Shown: piece after piece, positions 45,113-54,008 of the stretch | Position numbering within the stretch: the first letter of the stretch is position 1 | Layout: the number at the start of each line of letters is the position of its first letter | Origin: Flavobacterium cerinum | GTDB taxonomy: Bacteria > Bacteroidota > Bacteroidia > Flavobacteriales > Flavobacteriaceae | Length of the DNA: 64,000 nt | Direction of reading: 5' to 3' | NCBI RefSeq assembly: GCF_024496085.1 | Contig: NZ_CP101751.1 | Span: 2,356,001-2,420,000 of the forward strand | The notes under the pieces: model-generated | What the model was told of the DNA's origin: nothing | What the model saw: the letters and a program-made list of their open reading frames with translations, nothing else | Database searches by the model: none | Position numbers and translations under genes: made by a program

Positions 45113-46099
45113 ATGAAAGAGAATAGGATCGACTTAGGTTTTTTTCCAACACCGTTACAAAAACTCGAAAATTTGTCCAAAATTTATCCCGATTACAACA
45201 TCTATATAAAAAGAGACGACAATACGGGATTAGCTTCTGGCGGGAATAAAACTAGAAAATTAGAATTTTTAATCAAAAAAGCATTGGACGAAGGTTGTAA
45301 TACTGTTATTACTGCAGGAGCCCAACAGTCAAATCATTGCAGACAAACTGCGGCAGCCTGTGCTAAAGCGGGACTAAAATGTCATCTGCTTTTGGGAGGT
45401 GACCAACCCGATATTTACGATGGAAACCTGCTATTGTCTTCAATACTGGGAGCAACCATACATTTTACAGGTGAAAACAGGAAGGGTGAAGATCAGGAAC
45501 ACTTAAAAGAAAAACTGGAGCGAGAAGGAAATAAATGTTTTGTGATTCCATATGGCGGTTCAAATTCCATAGGAGCATTGGGATTTGTAAATGCAGTGAA
45601 GGAATTAATAGAACAACTTTCCGAAAAGAACATGAAAATAGATTATATATTTTTTGCTTCTAGTTCAGGTGGAATGCAGGCTGGACTAACTGTAGGCAAA
45701 GAACTTTATGATTTGGATGCAGAGCTGATTCCGATTAGTATAGATAAAGACGAAACGAATGGATTCTCGCTGGAAGAAGTTGTTTTTAATATTGTTAACG
45801 AGCTCACACAGAAGTTACTTATTAGCAGAAAAATAGAACTTTCAGAAATTAAGCTTAATAAGGATTTTGATCATGCAGGATATGGCGTTATAACTGCCAA
45901 TGAAATTAATGCAATAGATGAGTTGGCAAAAATGGAAGGGATTCTTTTAGATCCTGTTTATACAGGACGGGCATTCTATGGCATGCTGGATTTTATAAAA
46001 AACAAAAAACTGCCAATAAATTCTAATATTCTATTTTGGCATACAGGAGGTTTACCGGCTGTTTTTAAATTTGCGAAAGAATTAGGAAATAAAATGTAA
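45113..46099 (+). CDS. D-cysteine desulfhydrase / ACC deaminase family PLP enzyme
   Basis: 328 residues, the normal length for the family. The PLP Schiff-base lysine is Lys46 in GGNKTRKLEFL. The phosphate and substrate loops are seen in AGAQQSNHCRQTAAACAKAG and ASSSGGMQAGLTVGKE, and the C-terminal LDPVYTGRAFYGML is conserved. Members convert D-cysteine to pyruvate, H2S and ammonia, or open ACC; sequence alone does not fully separate these, though the SNHCRQ loop favours a D-cysteine desulfhydrase-like enzyme. Cytoplasmic. It begins 46 bp after the hydrolase gene and is followed by a strong terminator at 46198. Confidence 0.85.
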   Translation: MKENRIDLGFFPTPLQKLENLSKIYPDYNIYIKRDDNTGLASGGNKTRKLEFLIKKALDEGCNTVITAGAQQSNHCRQTAAACAKAGLKCHLLLGGDQPDIYDGNLLLSSILGATIHFTGENRKGEDQEHLKEKLEREGNKCFVIPYGGSNSIGALGFVNAVKELIEQLSEKNMKIDYIFFASSSGGMQAGLTVGKELYDLDAELIPISIDKDETNGFSLEEVVFNIVNELTQKLLISRKIELSEIKLNKDFDHAGYGVITANEINAIDELAKMEGILLDPVYTGRAFYGMLDFIKNKKLPINSNILFWHTGGLPAVFKFAKELGNKM

Positions 46100-46197
46100 T
46101 AAATATCAACAAGTAAATAATAACCTGTCCCGTTATTGGAGGATGATAATTGTGCTTTAGAAAGTTTTATTGCATAGTTTAATACTTTTTATAAAGA

Positions 46198-46223
46198 AAA
46201 AGCTCAACTTTTGTTGAGCTTTT
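46198..46223. terminator. Rho-independent terminator
   Basis: AAAAGCTCAAC (46198-46208) and GTTGAGCTTTT (46213-46223) form an 11-bp stem with a TTTT loop; T-tracts exist on both strands. It can end transcripts of the gene stopping at 46099 and also looks like the 3' terminator of a former minus-strand tRNA gene just to its right. Confidence 0.85.
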
Positions 46224-46231
46224 GTTTTCTG

Positions 46232-46490
46232 TGGAACCGGAGAGAATCGAACTATTGTTCTGTAGACCCTATAAATGCTGATTTCTATATTTTTTTTAAG
46301 CGTTGCGCCACAAATGTGCCACAAAAAACTTCCCAATGCAAAAATGCCATCGATTATGACGGCATTTCCCTTGCAAAATAAAATTTTGATCTTTTGTGGA
46401 GCTGAAGGGTCCGACACACATGCCGTTTTTGATATCTTCAACCCTGTTTTATAAGGTTTTTTCAACATGTGCCACGAATGTGCCACGACA
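46232..46490. other. Probable integration boundary: tRNA/tmRNA-end fragments and integrase-type repeats
   Basis: On the minus strand, 46253-46232 reads like the T-loop and acceptor 3' end of a tRNA (GTTCGATTCTCTCCGGTTCCA), with a terminator directly after it, but no tRNA body precedes it. A second fragment at 46415-46396 (CCCTTCAGCTCCACA) resembles a tmRNA/tRNA 3' end. Two copies of an 18-bp repeat, GCGCCACAAATGTGCCAC (46305-46322) and GTGCCACGAATGTGCCAC (46469-46486), lie around the second fragment. A short plus-strand frame from 46467 (containing ATTVKPVCFIC) might be the first residues of a lost tyrosine integrase. No other gene is seen in the 606 bp up to 46705. Confidence 0.45.
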
Positions 46491-46705
46491 GTAAAACCAG
46501 TATGTTTTATATGCAAAGGCTCCTGCACGAAGCCATCTGATTTGAAAGAACGATATTATCCAATATTTCAAATATACAAAAAAAGCTCCAGTTTTTTATA
46601 TTCAGATTTGCCGTTGGAATTTCAACTTATCAATTTAAAATTGAAATAATACCATTAATCATATGAAAAAATAAAATAGACAAATTGCCCTGTTAATAAG
46701 TTCTG

Positions 46706-49700
46706 TTATTTTAATACTTTTCTTAATTGAATATCAACTGCACTTGGGTTAGCTTTTATAAAATACTTCTTCTCCAATTGTCCGAAGACATTGATAGTAT
46801 CGTGACCTGTTATATAACTACTTTCATAAATAAAGTTGATATTTCTGAAAAGTGTGGTTTCAATTTCAGAGGATTGTTTTACAACAGGTGTTCCAAAGCT
46901 ATTCTGATAACTATTTTTTATTCTATTAATGAACGGATTGTTGGGTATAGCGGAAAATGGATGTAATACTATCAGGTAGTCTCTAGCACGGCTAATAGCT
47001 ACATTATAGATATATTCCTTTGATAATAAGCACTTTTGATGACCAGTATAATAATCTTTGTTCGGATTAGAGACAAAAAAAACCAAATCACATTCATCTC
47101 CCTGAAAGCCGTGAACTGTATCGGCATAGATTTTTATTTTCTCAGAGATACCGAAAGAGGCGATAAGTTTATTCATCATAACGGCCTGAGCTTTATATGG
47201 AGCAATAAGTCCGATTGACCACGATTCATCCCCAGAAAGTGCAGTGTCAAAGAATTTAATTATTTCACTTATCAAAATAGCACTGTATATATGATATGAA
47301 CTATAGAATAATTGCCTGATCTTAAACACGGAATCTTCGTTATTTAGCGGAACATCAATAAACAGAACATTATTACATATCAATTTCTGAAGTTCAGATG
47401 GTAATTCTTTAGATTTACTTCCTGTCTTTTCCCTATGATGTTGCAATAAACCGCCATACGATAATTCGCTGAAAAGCTGACCGATTTTACCTAGACTTCT
47501 ATATTGAATACTCAAATTCTGAATAGAATCACCATTTCTCAATGTTTGCTCATTTTCCTTAAAACTTCTAATGTTCATCATTGAATAAACGTTTTCATCC
47601 TGAATATCCAATTCTTCCAGTTCTTTATCATTTACATCTACTACCGGAGGAATTTGTTTAGGATCACCAGCTATAATGAATTTCACATTAGGACTGAACT
47701 TAGATATTGCCATAATCGCAAATACCAAATAAGGTAGGTTTATCATAGAAGCCTCATCAAATATGACATAATCCCAATGCCCCTCTAGTTTGAATAATCT
47801 AATTTCATTGTTTAGTTCTTCCGTAAACACGGAGGTATAAGGTAAACGATGAATCGTCATTGCGAGAACACCTGCCCACTTAAGTACCGAATCATTCACA
47901 GAAGACTGATAAACTTCTGCATTAAATCCTTCTAATTCGGGGTCGGTAGGTCTTCCGATACGGGTAACGCTTAAATATTCATTGCTGTCATTCAATTTTT
48001 TCAACCTGACACCTATTCTATCATCTGGATTATCAGTTGGTATCAGTAATTTTTTAGATAAAACATCAGCCGCTTTATTAGTAGGCGTCAAAAAGAGTAT
48101 TTTTGTTTTTGGATTTTCTTCCTTTATATCAATTATTCTTTCACAAAGCGAGGTAGTTTTTCCTGTTCCCGGAGGACCATAGATAAAATGTAGCGGAGAC
48201 AAACTTTCGTTTATTTCGTTCCACCTTTCCAAGTTACTTTCATTCGCGAATGCACTCCTTAACTCTTTTAATAAATCAATTTGAGGAACAAAGGTTATTT
48301 CTGCCTGAAAAACAGTATCCAGATTTTCCGTTATTTCATTAGAAATGCCTTTGGGACAAAAGATCAACAGATCCTGGCCTTGCTTTTGAGCTCCTTCTAC
48401 GATTACTTCTATCCTCTTGTTATTCTTCATCGTGACTGACAATGAAAAATCACTGGTTTCCTCTATGGACTCGCTCACATAGGAACTTGCACCACTCAAC
48501 AGAAAATATTTGCCTGATATCAGATGATTTACAGTCTGACGTTTTATGGATTGGAATCGGATTGTTTTTTGCTTATTGTTATCAGCACTATTGCTACTAA
48601 AAGTAAGTAAGTAATCTAAATAAGATATAAACCAATCATAGGAATATTTTGCATTTTGTCTAATATTTTCGATTAAATCATTACGCTCTTGCTTCAAATT
48701 TTGTGCTCTAAAAGCTTCTTGTAATGCCCTTAAGTGTTCGCTATTCACATCGTCTATATTGGCAGCATTATAGGCATTGTAAATACTCGCCAGCATTGTA
48801 TCTCTTCTCGAAATTAAATCCTCAATCGAGTCCGTTATTGAGTTTCCTGATTCTTCCATTGCAGACTTTAAACCTTCCAGATGAATACTCTTAGGGTAAT
48901 AAATTGTTATCAGTTCATTTTCTTCTACAATGTGAAAACTACCATCCTCAATTGTTCCAATGTGTTTTCGTTTCTCTTCATCCGAATCAAAGATTTTAAA
49001 TTTTAATTGATCCTGCTTTATGAGTATAATGTTATAATGTTTGCTCCAATTATGGTAAAAAGGTTCATCATGTTCCTCTTTGTTTATTGGGATGAACTCC
49101 CGTTTAAAATCAAATTGACCTGTTTGATCATTAAGCTTCTGAATGGAGAGTAATTCTGACTTAACAATGTAGTAGTTGGAATAAATTTGATTCAAATTAT
49201 TTTCTTCGCTTTGTTTCAGTTTTGAATGTAGCTTATCTTCTATTTGCCAAACCTCGGTTGCGGAGGGGTTTACAAGTTTGAATGAAATACTGTCATTATG
49301 CACCAGTAAAGGACATTCGACATCGCTTTCGATTAAATAAGTTATGATACGTTCAAGTATTGAAATCCTAGAATTATCTTTCCCATTATCATATATTACC
49401 GGTTGATTATTCAAAGAGGTAAATGCGCCACATAATCCTTTAAGCGTATTGAGTAAGATAGTATCGTTAAATTTAAACGGGTCAATATCCTCTGGCAATG
49501 TTTCTTTCTCCTTCAAAAGAAAGTTTCGTAACGGCTCTAAAAATTTGTCATTTATAAGAACGCCTATACCTTTTAGAAATTCTTGCTTCGGTTTTTCATT
49601 ATTGCACCATTCTAAAAAATCAGTAGGTAGTATCTCACTTTCAATGTGTTTTCCATTCAGTACATAGTGCAATGGATTTATACCTAAAATATCTTCCCAA

Positions 49701-52700
49701 TCAGCATCTTTTTTGTAATCTCTTGTTGAATAAGGCACTCCTTTCCAGCCGTTGTACAGATAGTCCAACTTATCTAAAAATTCACCTTTTGAATTCAAGA
49801 TGTAAGGATCTATTCCTTTAACAAACAGGAATTTGGAAGCTATAATATCATCTTCATTTTCACTAAAATTGAATACATCGAAATCTCCTAAAGAAAATAC
49901 TGATTGTAAATCATTGTATTGTTCATTTAATAGATAACTTTCATTTATATACGCTTCATTTTCACTAGAAAAAATAATCTTTTTACCTTTTAAAAAATAC
50001 CACTTGTTATCATGACATTTTACTGCAAACTTTTTTAATTCGGAAGAAGTATATTTATTAGAAAGTACTACAAAGGCAAGCTGATGAGAATTGGTAATTG
50101 GTAATGCATCTTTCAGCAAGTTTAATGATCTAAGAGCATTTTCAAATCGATTCATCAGATCGTCTGTAATGCTAACGCTTGAAATCTTAAATAATTTGTC
50201 TGCTTTAGCAGGACTTATCAAATTTCTACCTAAAACTTCATCGTGAAAATGCTGAATAAGGTTTATAGTCTGTGAATTTTCCAAATCCAAAATTTGAGAT
50301 TGAGAAAGATAAATAGACTTATCGTCTCTTTTTACTTCTATAGAATCCTGAGCGCTTTCAATATCACTAATATTAACCTCCTCATCACCATTGTATATTA
50401 TTATCTTGCGCTGAATGGTTTCTAAGTCATCCGTTTCTATTGTTTCTTCAATAACCGAATTGATTAGCTTTAAATATAATTCGTTCTGATGTTCTTCCTG
50501 CCAGGAAGCATCTAATCTCAAATAAGTCAAAGAATTTAATAAATGCTTTTTGTCTTCTTGTCGTTCATTCAGTACCAATCCAATTAAATCCAGTTTTTGT
50601 TCTATTGTTTCTTCTGGAAATAGTTCGATTAATTGTTCTATCAAAGCAGTACCAGACATTTTAATTGTTCCGGCTTTAACTTGAATAGAAGGAGGAATTA
50701 GAATAAACTGTTCCGGATGATACTTTCCTATATAATCAACAATACGTTTATCTGAAGAAAAATACTGTTTTAAATCTGATCCGTTGTTAATCAGGTAGCT
50801 GACTCCATTATAGGATATTGTATTGTGCTCGAAGAAATCGATATCGCAAACAGTGCAAAAAAGCAATAAATCGTTAATATCGTCAATTGATATATCTTCA
50901 ACGTTTATGAATAAGTTAGCTGTAATACTAGAATAAGAAAGTGGTATTTCATCCAAATGCTTAATAAGAATAATATCCGGTATATGAAGTCCATAAAGCT
51001 TGAACGCTATATCTTGAATCTTAGAAAAATGCTCTTCGGACAAAGTTGCAAGAGTACTTTTATAGAAAATATTTTCGGATCTTACTACTTCGCCTTTAAA
51101 CAGGATCAGGCCCTGATTTGATAACGAATGCTGCTGTTTTTCAGACCAATTGCTTTCATTAAAAATAGATACAATATCGCTAATGATAGTGTTTACTTCC
51201 TTGGGTTTTGCAGCTATCCGGTTTAGTATATCTTCCCAATAGGGGTATACAATTTGTTCATATAGCATCTTCGTGTCATCCAATAAGTAGGCCTTTATCT
51301 GGTCATTGTGTTCCCTAACAGAAATACTGAAAATATTTATCCAGGTATTGTTTGATTGTCGTGCTAATAAGGACTTGAAAGCAGTTGGTTTACCCAGATT
51401 ATTCTCAAATAATTTCAGTTCTCTGATCCGATCATTTACATTGTCAGCATTAAAAGTTCTAAAGGCGTTGAATATTTTTAATTTTTCGTCTTTACTCAGC
51501 TTAGACAATTTTTCATCTTCTACCGACTGGCTGAATAATTTAGTAAGTTCGGTATATCCACTATGTTTGGAAGATTGCAATAAGAATGTCCGGTATTTTT
51601 CAACGAATTCAAATTCTTTCAAATCCAGTTCGGTTGTAATCAAACCTGCTTTTTGTAAAATATACTTTATTTCACCCAACGTATTGTGCAAAAGAAAATA
51701 ACCATTGGTTTCTTTTTCTAAAAATTCAGAAAGCGAAAGTAAATCACCATTTGAAAATTTAAATAGTTTTAATTGTACTAACTGTGACTTTATGCGATCA
51801 ATTAAAGGTTTGTCTGGCGTAACTGACGACAACTCCTTTAATACTAATTTTATTCTACTCTCATCTCCATTCAGCCAATTGTTTATTTGTTCTTCAATGC
51901 CTACATTTTCAAGTAAGTCAAAAATGGTATAGTCTTTAATTTCAAGTTTTTCAATTCCTTTTAGGATGATGTTTAAGGCTGCCCCATTCCAATAGAACCA
52001 ATTTACATCCTGTAAGCCCCATACATCCGGATCAATATCTATTTCTGTTCTTTTAATAAATACAGTACGATCATCAGCAACAGTTTTGTAACTATTTATC
52101 TCAACATTATTCCGTACAGGAATATATTCCTTCAATCGATCGTTTACCGGATTTATGTACGGTGTTTCAATCCACAGTCTGTCTTGGTTGGTGCTTTTTC
52201 CGGAGGTTAATAGTGATGCATAAAAATGAAGAAACAACGATTTATCATCCGGATTCTCGGATTGAGAAAGCACTTTTAGTTGTTCTTGTATTTTGTCAAC
52301 AAGAACTTTCAGCAAACGTTCATTAATCCCATCTTCCTTACTGTTGCCCTTATGTAAAAAGGTTCTTGAACTACCCTTATAAAAAGCATTGGAGTGGAGT
52401 ATATAATTGAAATTATGGACTTCTTCAGATAAGGGAAAATATAAATACAGATTTGGAGCTCCTTTAAAATACTCACCAATTTCATTATGCTTTCTAAATC
52501 CGAATAGTACTTCAATATCAGCCTCATCTGTGATTTTTCGCTGCTGTTCATTATTCAAATCCTTATAACTATCTACTCCAAACCTGATATAAGCGTAAGT
52601 ATCTTTATCCGTTTCTTTTGAGATATTCAGTCTAATGTACTCTAATTCAGGATAGGTAATTGGTTCATCATCATTCAACTGGACTGTATGTAACAACTTT

Positions 52701-53656
52701 TCCCTTTGATCTTCATCACTGGCAGTTTCCTTTAAAATAGCTATGGCAAATTTTACACCTTCTTTCAGATTCACTTCCGCCAGTTCTTCTTCTTTACCTT
52801 TACCCAATTTGATAAAAAATAAAGCCCCTTCGTTATAAGTATCCTTATTTAAAATCTTCTGATGTTTTTTTACCCAACGTGAGAGTACCTTATATTCTTC
52901 ACTGCTGAATGGATTAACTTCGGCTGACTGACCGTTTGCCATTTTTGGAAGTTCTTCTACAAGACTATTTTCTGGTAAGCAAGGAAAACAGGTAATAAGG
53001 ATTTTAAACAGCCATGGATACTCGTCTGCCATTTCAAAATTACGATTGGCTTTAGGATTATAGCTGAATGTTTCCGGTTCAATCGCATCTCCACCGGCCA
53101 GTTGTTCAATTTCATAATTTTTCCAGCTGAAAAGTATAGGACCTGAATGCTCATTGATTAATTCCTGCAAGCCATTGTCTTTACCTACTAATCGGTGTGC
53201 GAGCTTAAAACCAATACCAAATTTACCTATGGTTTGACTATCGTTGCTTTTGGTAGATGACCCTACATTAAGAATAGAACGTACACTGTCCAGATTAAAC
53301 ATTTTACCATTATTGGCAACGAGCAAATAGTGGTTTCCGTCTAGCTCATCCTGTCCCCAAACCATTGCATAATGCGTACTGCCTGCATCTACGGCATTTT
53401 GTAAAAACTCATATACAGCCTGTCCGTCTTTTGCCATATCGAGGAAACTCTGCAGAAAATTTTCAATTCCTGCTTCAGCTTTTCCATATCCTTCTTTGTC
53501 ACCATGGTATATTTCAAACCACCCAAATTCAACTTCATTAGAATCGGGTTCATTTAAAAAATTACCGATAAAGTTTTCGTTACGATCTGGTAATCTTAAA
53601 CGACGAATCTCGTTTTTATAAAAACTGCGGTATTCCTGAATATTCTTTATTTTCAT
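46706..53656 (-). CDS. Giant GHKL (Hsp90/sacsin-like) ATPase fused to an SF1 helicase
   Basis: About 2316 residues from ATG 53656 (MKIKNIQEY); the frame is open to an ATG at 53785, but the extra 43 codons are AT-rich and look non-coding. N-terminal GHKL ATPase: N-box EFLQNAVDAGS (DNA about 53410-53375), VANNGKMF and the lid GKFGIGFK, the pattern of sacsin/Hsp90-like proteins. A middle of about 1500 residues is unassigned. C-terminal Upf1-like SF1 helicase: Walker A GPPGTGKTTS (about residue 1822), Walker B FDEASM (about 1964), QIPPVVD, VHGFQGDECDLVFF and YNVAISRARD. Divergent from the helicase-methylase operon at 54009, with which it probably works in phage defence. Confidence 0.85.
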   Translation of the reverse strand: MKIKNIQEYRSFYKNEIRRLRLPDRNENFIGNFLNEPDSNEVEFGWFEIYHGDKEGYGKAEAGIENFLQSFLDMAKDGQAVYEFLQNAVDAGSTHYAMVWGQDELDGNHYLLVANNGKMFNLDSVRSILNVGSSTKSNDSQTIGKFGIGFKLAHRLVGKDNGLQELINEHSGPILFSWKNYEIEQLAGGDAIEPETFSYNPKANRNFEMADEYPWLFKILITCFPCLPENSLVEELPKMANGQSAEVNPFSSEEYKVLSRWVKKHQKILNKDTYNEGALFFIKLGKGKEEELAEVNLKEGVKFAIAILKETASDEDQREKLLHTVQLNDDEPITYPELEYIRLNISKETDKDTYAYIRFGVDSYKDLNNEQQRKITDEADIEVLFGFRKHNEIGEYFKGAPNLYLYFPLSEEVHNFNYILHSNAFYKGSSRTFLHKGNSKEDGINERLLKVLVDKIQEQLKVLSQSENPDDKSLFLHFYASLLTSGKSTNQDRLWIETPYINPVNDRLKEYIPVRNNVEINSYKTVADDRTVFIKRTEIDIDPDVWGLQDVNWFYWNGAALNIILKGIEKLEIKDYTIFDLLENVGIEEQINNWLNGDESRIKLVLKELSSVTPDKPLIDRIKSQLVQLKLFKFSNGDLLSLSEFLEKETNGYFLLHNTLGEIKYILQKAGLITTELDLKEFEFVEKYRTFLLQSSKHSGYTELTKLFSQSVEDEKLSKLSKDEKLKIFNAFRTFNADNVNDRIRELKLFENNLGKPTAFKSLLARQSNNTWINIFSISVREHNDQIKAYLLDDTKMLYEQIVYPYWEDILNRIAAKPKEVNTIISDIVSIFNESNWSEKQQHSLSNQGLILFKGEVVRSENIFYKSTLATLSEEHFSKIQDIAFKLYGLHIPDIILIKHLDEIPLSYSSITANLFINVEDISIDDINDLLLFCTVCDIDFFEHNTISYNGVSYLINNGSDLKQYFSSDKRIVDYIGKYHPEQFILIPPSIQVKAGTIKMSGTALIEQLIELFPEETIEQKLDLIGLVLNERQEDKKHLLNSLTYLRLDASWQEEHQNELYLKLINSVIEETIETDDLETIQRKIIIYNGDEEVNISDIESAQDSIEVKRDDKSIYLSQSQILDLENSQTINLIQHFHDEVLGRNLISPAKADKLFKISSVSITDDLMNRFENALRSLNLLKDALPITNSHQLAFVVLSNKYTSSELKKFAVKCHDNKWYFLKGKKIIFSSENEAYINESYLLNEQYNDLQSVFSLGDFDVFNFSENEDDIIASKFLFVKGIDPYILNSKGEFLDKLDYLYNGWKGVPYSTRDYKKDADWEDILGINPLHYVLNGKHIESEILPTDFLEWCNNEKPKQEFLKGIGVLINDKFLEPLRNFLLKEKETLPEDIDPFKFNDTILLNTLKGLCGAFTSLNNQPVIYDNGKDNSRISILERIITYLIESDVECPLLVHNDSISFKLVNPSATEVWQIEDKLHSKLKQSEENNLNQIYSNYYIVKSELLSIQKLNDQTGQFDFKREFIPINKEEHDEPFYHNWSKHYNIILIKQDQLKFKIFDSDEEKRKHIGTIEDGSFHIVEENELITIYYPKSIHLEGLKSAMEESGNSITDSIEDLISRRDTMLASIYNAYNAANIDDVNSEHLRALQEAFRAQNLKQERNDLIENIRQNAKYSYDWFISYLDYLLTFSSNSADNNKQKTIRFQSIKRQTVNHLISGKYFLLSGASSYVSESIEETSDFSLSVTMKNNKRIEVIVEGAQKQGQDLLIFCPKGISNEITENLDTVFQAEITFVPQIDLLKELRSAFANESNLERWNEINESLSPLHFIYGPPGTGKTTSLCERIIDIKEENPKTKILFLTPTNKAADVLSKKLLIPTDNPDDRIGVRLKKLNDSNEYLSVTRIGRPTDPELEGFNAEVYQSSVNDSVLKWAGVLAMTIHRLPYTSVFTEELNNEIRLFKLEGHWDYVIFDEASMINLPYLVFAIMAISKFSPNVKFIIAGDPKQIPPVVDVNDKELEELDIQDENVYSMMNIRSFKENEQTLRNGDSIQNLSIQYRSLGKIGQLFSELSYGGLLQHHREKTGSKSKELPSELQKLICNNVLFIDVPLNNEDSVFKIRQLFYSSYHIYSAILISEIIKFFDTALSGDESWSIGLIAPYKAQAVMMNKLIASFGISEKIKIYADTVHGFQGDECDLVFFVSNPNKDYYTGHQKCLLSKEYIYNVAISRARDYLIVLHPFSAIPNNPFINRIKNSYQNSFGTPVVKQSSEIETTLFRNINFIYESSYITGHDTINVFGQLEKKYFIKANPSAVDIQLRKVLK

Positions 53657-53785
53657 AGAGCTTAGATCATTCTGTAATCTGATTAATTTATTTATATGTT
53701 CACAAGTTTCTTTCAAATGCTTGTAAAGTAAATGTATAATAAAATTACATGTAGATACAGAATAAAATTTAAAGAATGAATGCAC

Positions 53786-54008
53786 ATTATATTGGATAAA
53801 ACAATGAACAGTTGTTTGGCCTTATTAATAGATTTTACGAACCAAAGCATTTTACAAGGGATACAAATTATTTAATTTGAAATAAGACGTTGGTTTCTAT
53901 GAATGGTAGTTTCAAATCTTTAATTAAATCGTGTTACGAAATAACAGGTGAAAAATAATCCTTTCAGCATGTAACAATTTATTACTTTTACTACAAACGC
54001 TATTAAGA
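53786..54008. other. Divergent promoter region of the defence cluster
   Basis: AT-rich gap between the giant ATPase-helicase gene (minus) and the 54009 gene (plus). It presumably holds both promoters; I found no complete consensus pair and no gene. Confidence 0.4.

Noticed and set aside
46232..46260. Intact tRNA gene
   Set aside because: Only the T-loop and acceptor 3' end resemble a tRNA; the T-stem does not pair well, and no anticodon or D arm is found upstream on the minus strand.
46157..46528. A 123-codon minus-strand open frame across the tRNA-like fragments
   Set aside because: It runs through the tRNA-like end and a terminator hairpin and matches no protein pattern, so the region is better explained as an integration scar.
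53657..53785. N-terminal 43-codon extension of the giant ATPase-helicase
   Set aside because: AT-rich, with no domain match and likely to be the leader/promoter region; ATG 53656 just precedes the first protein-like sequence.
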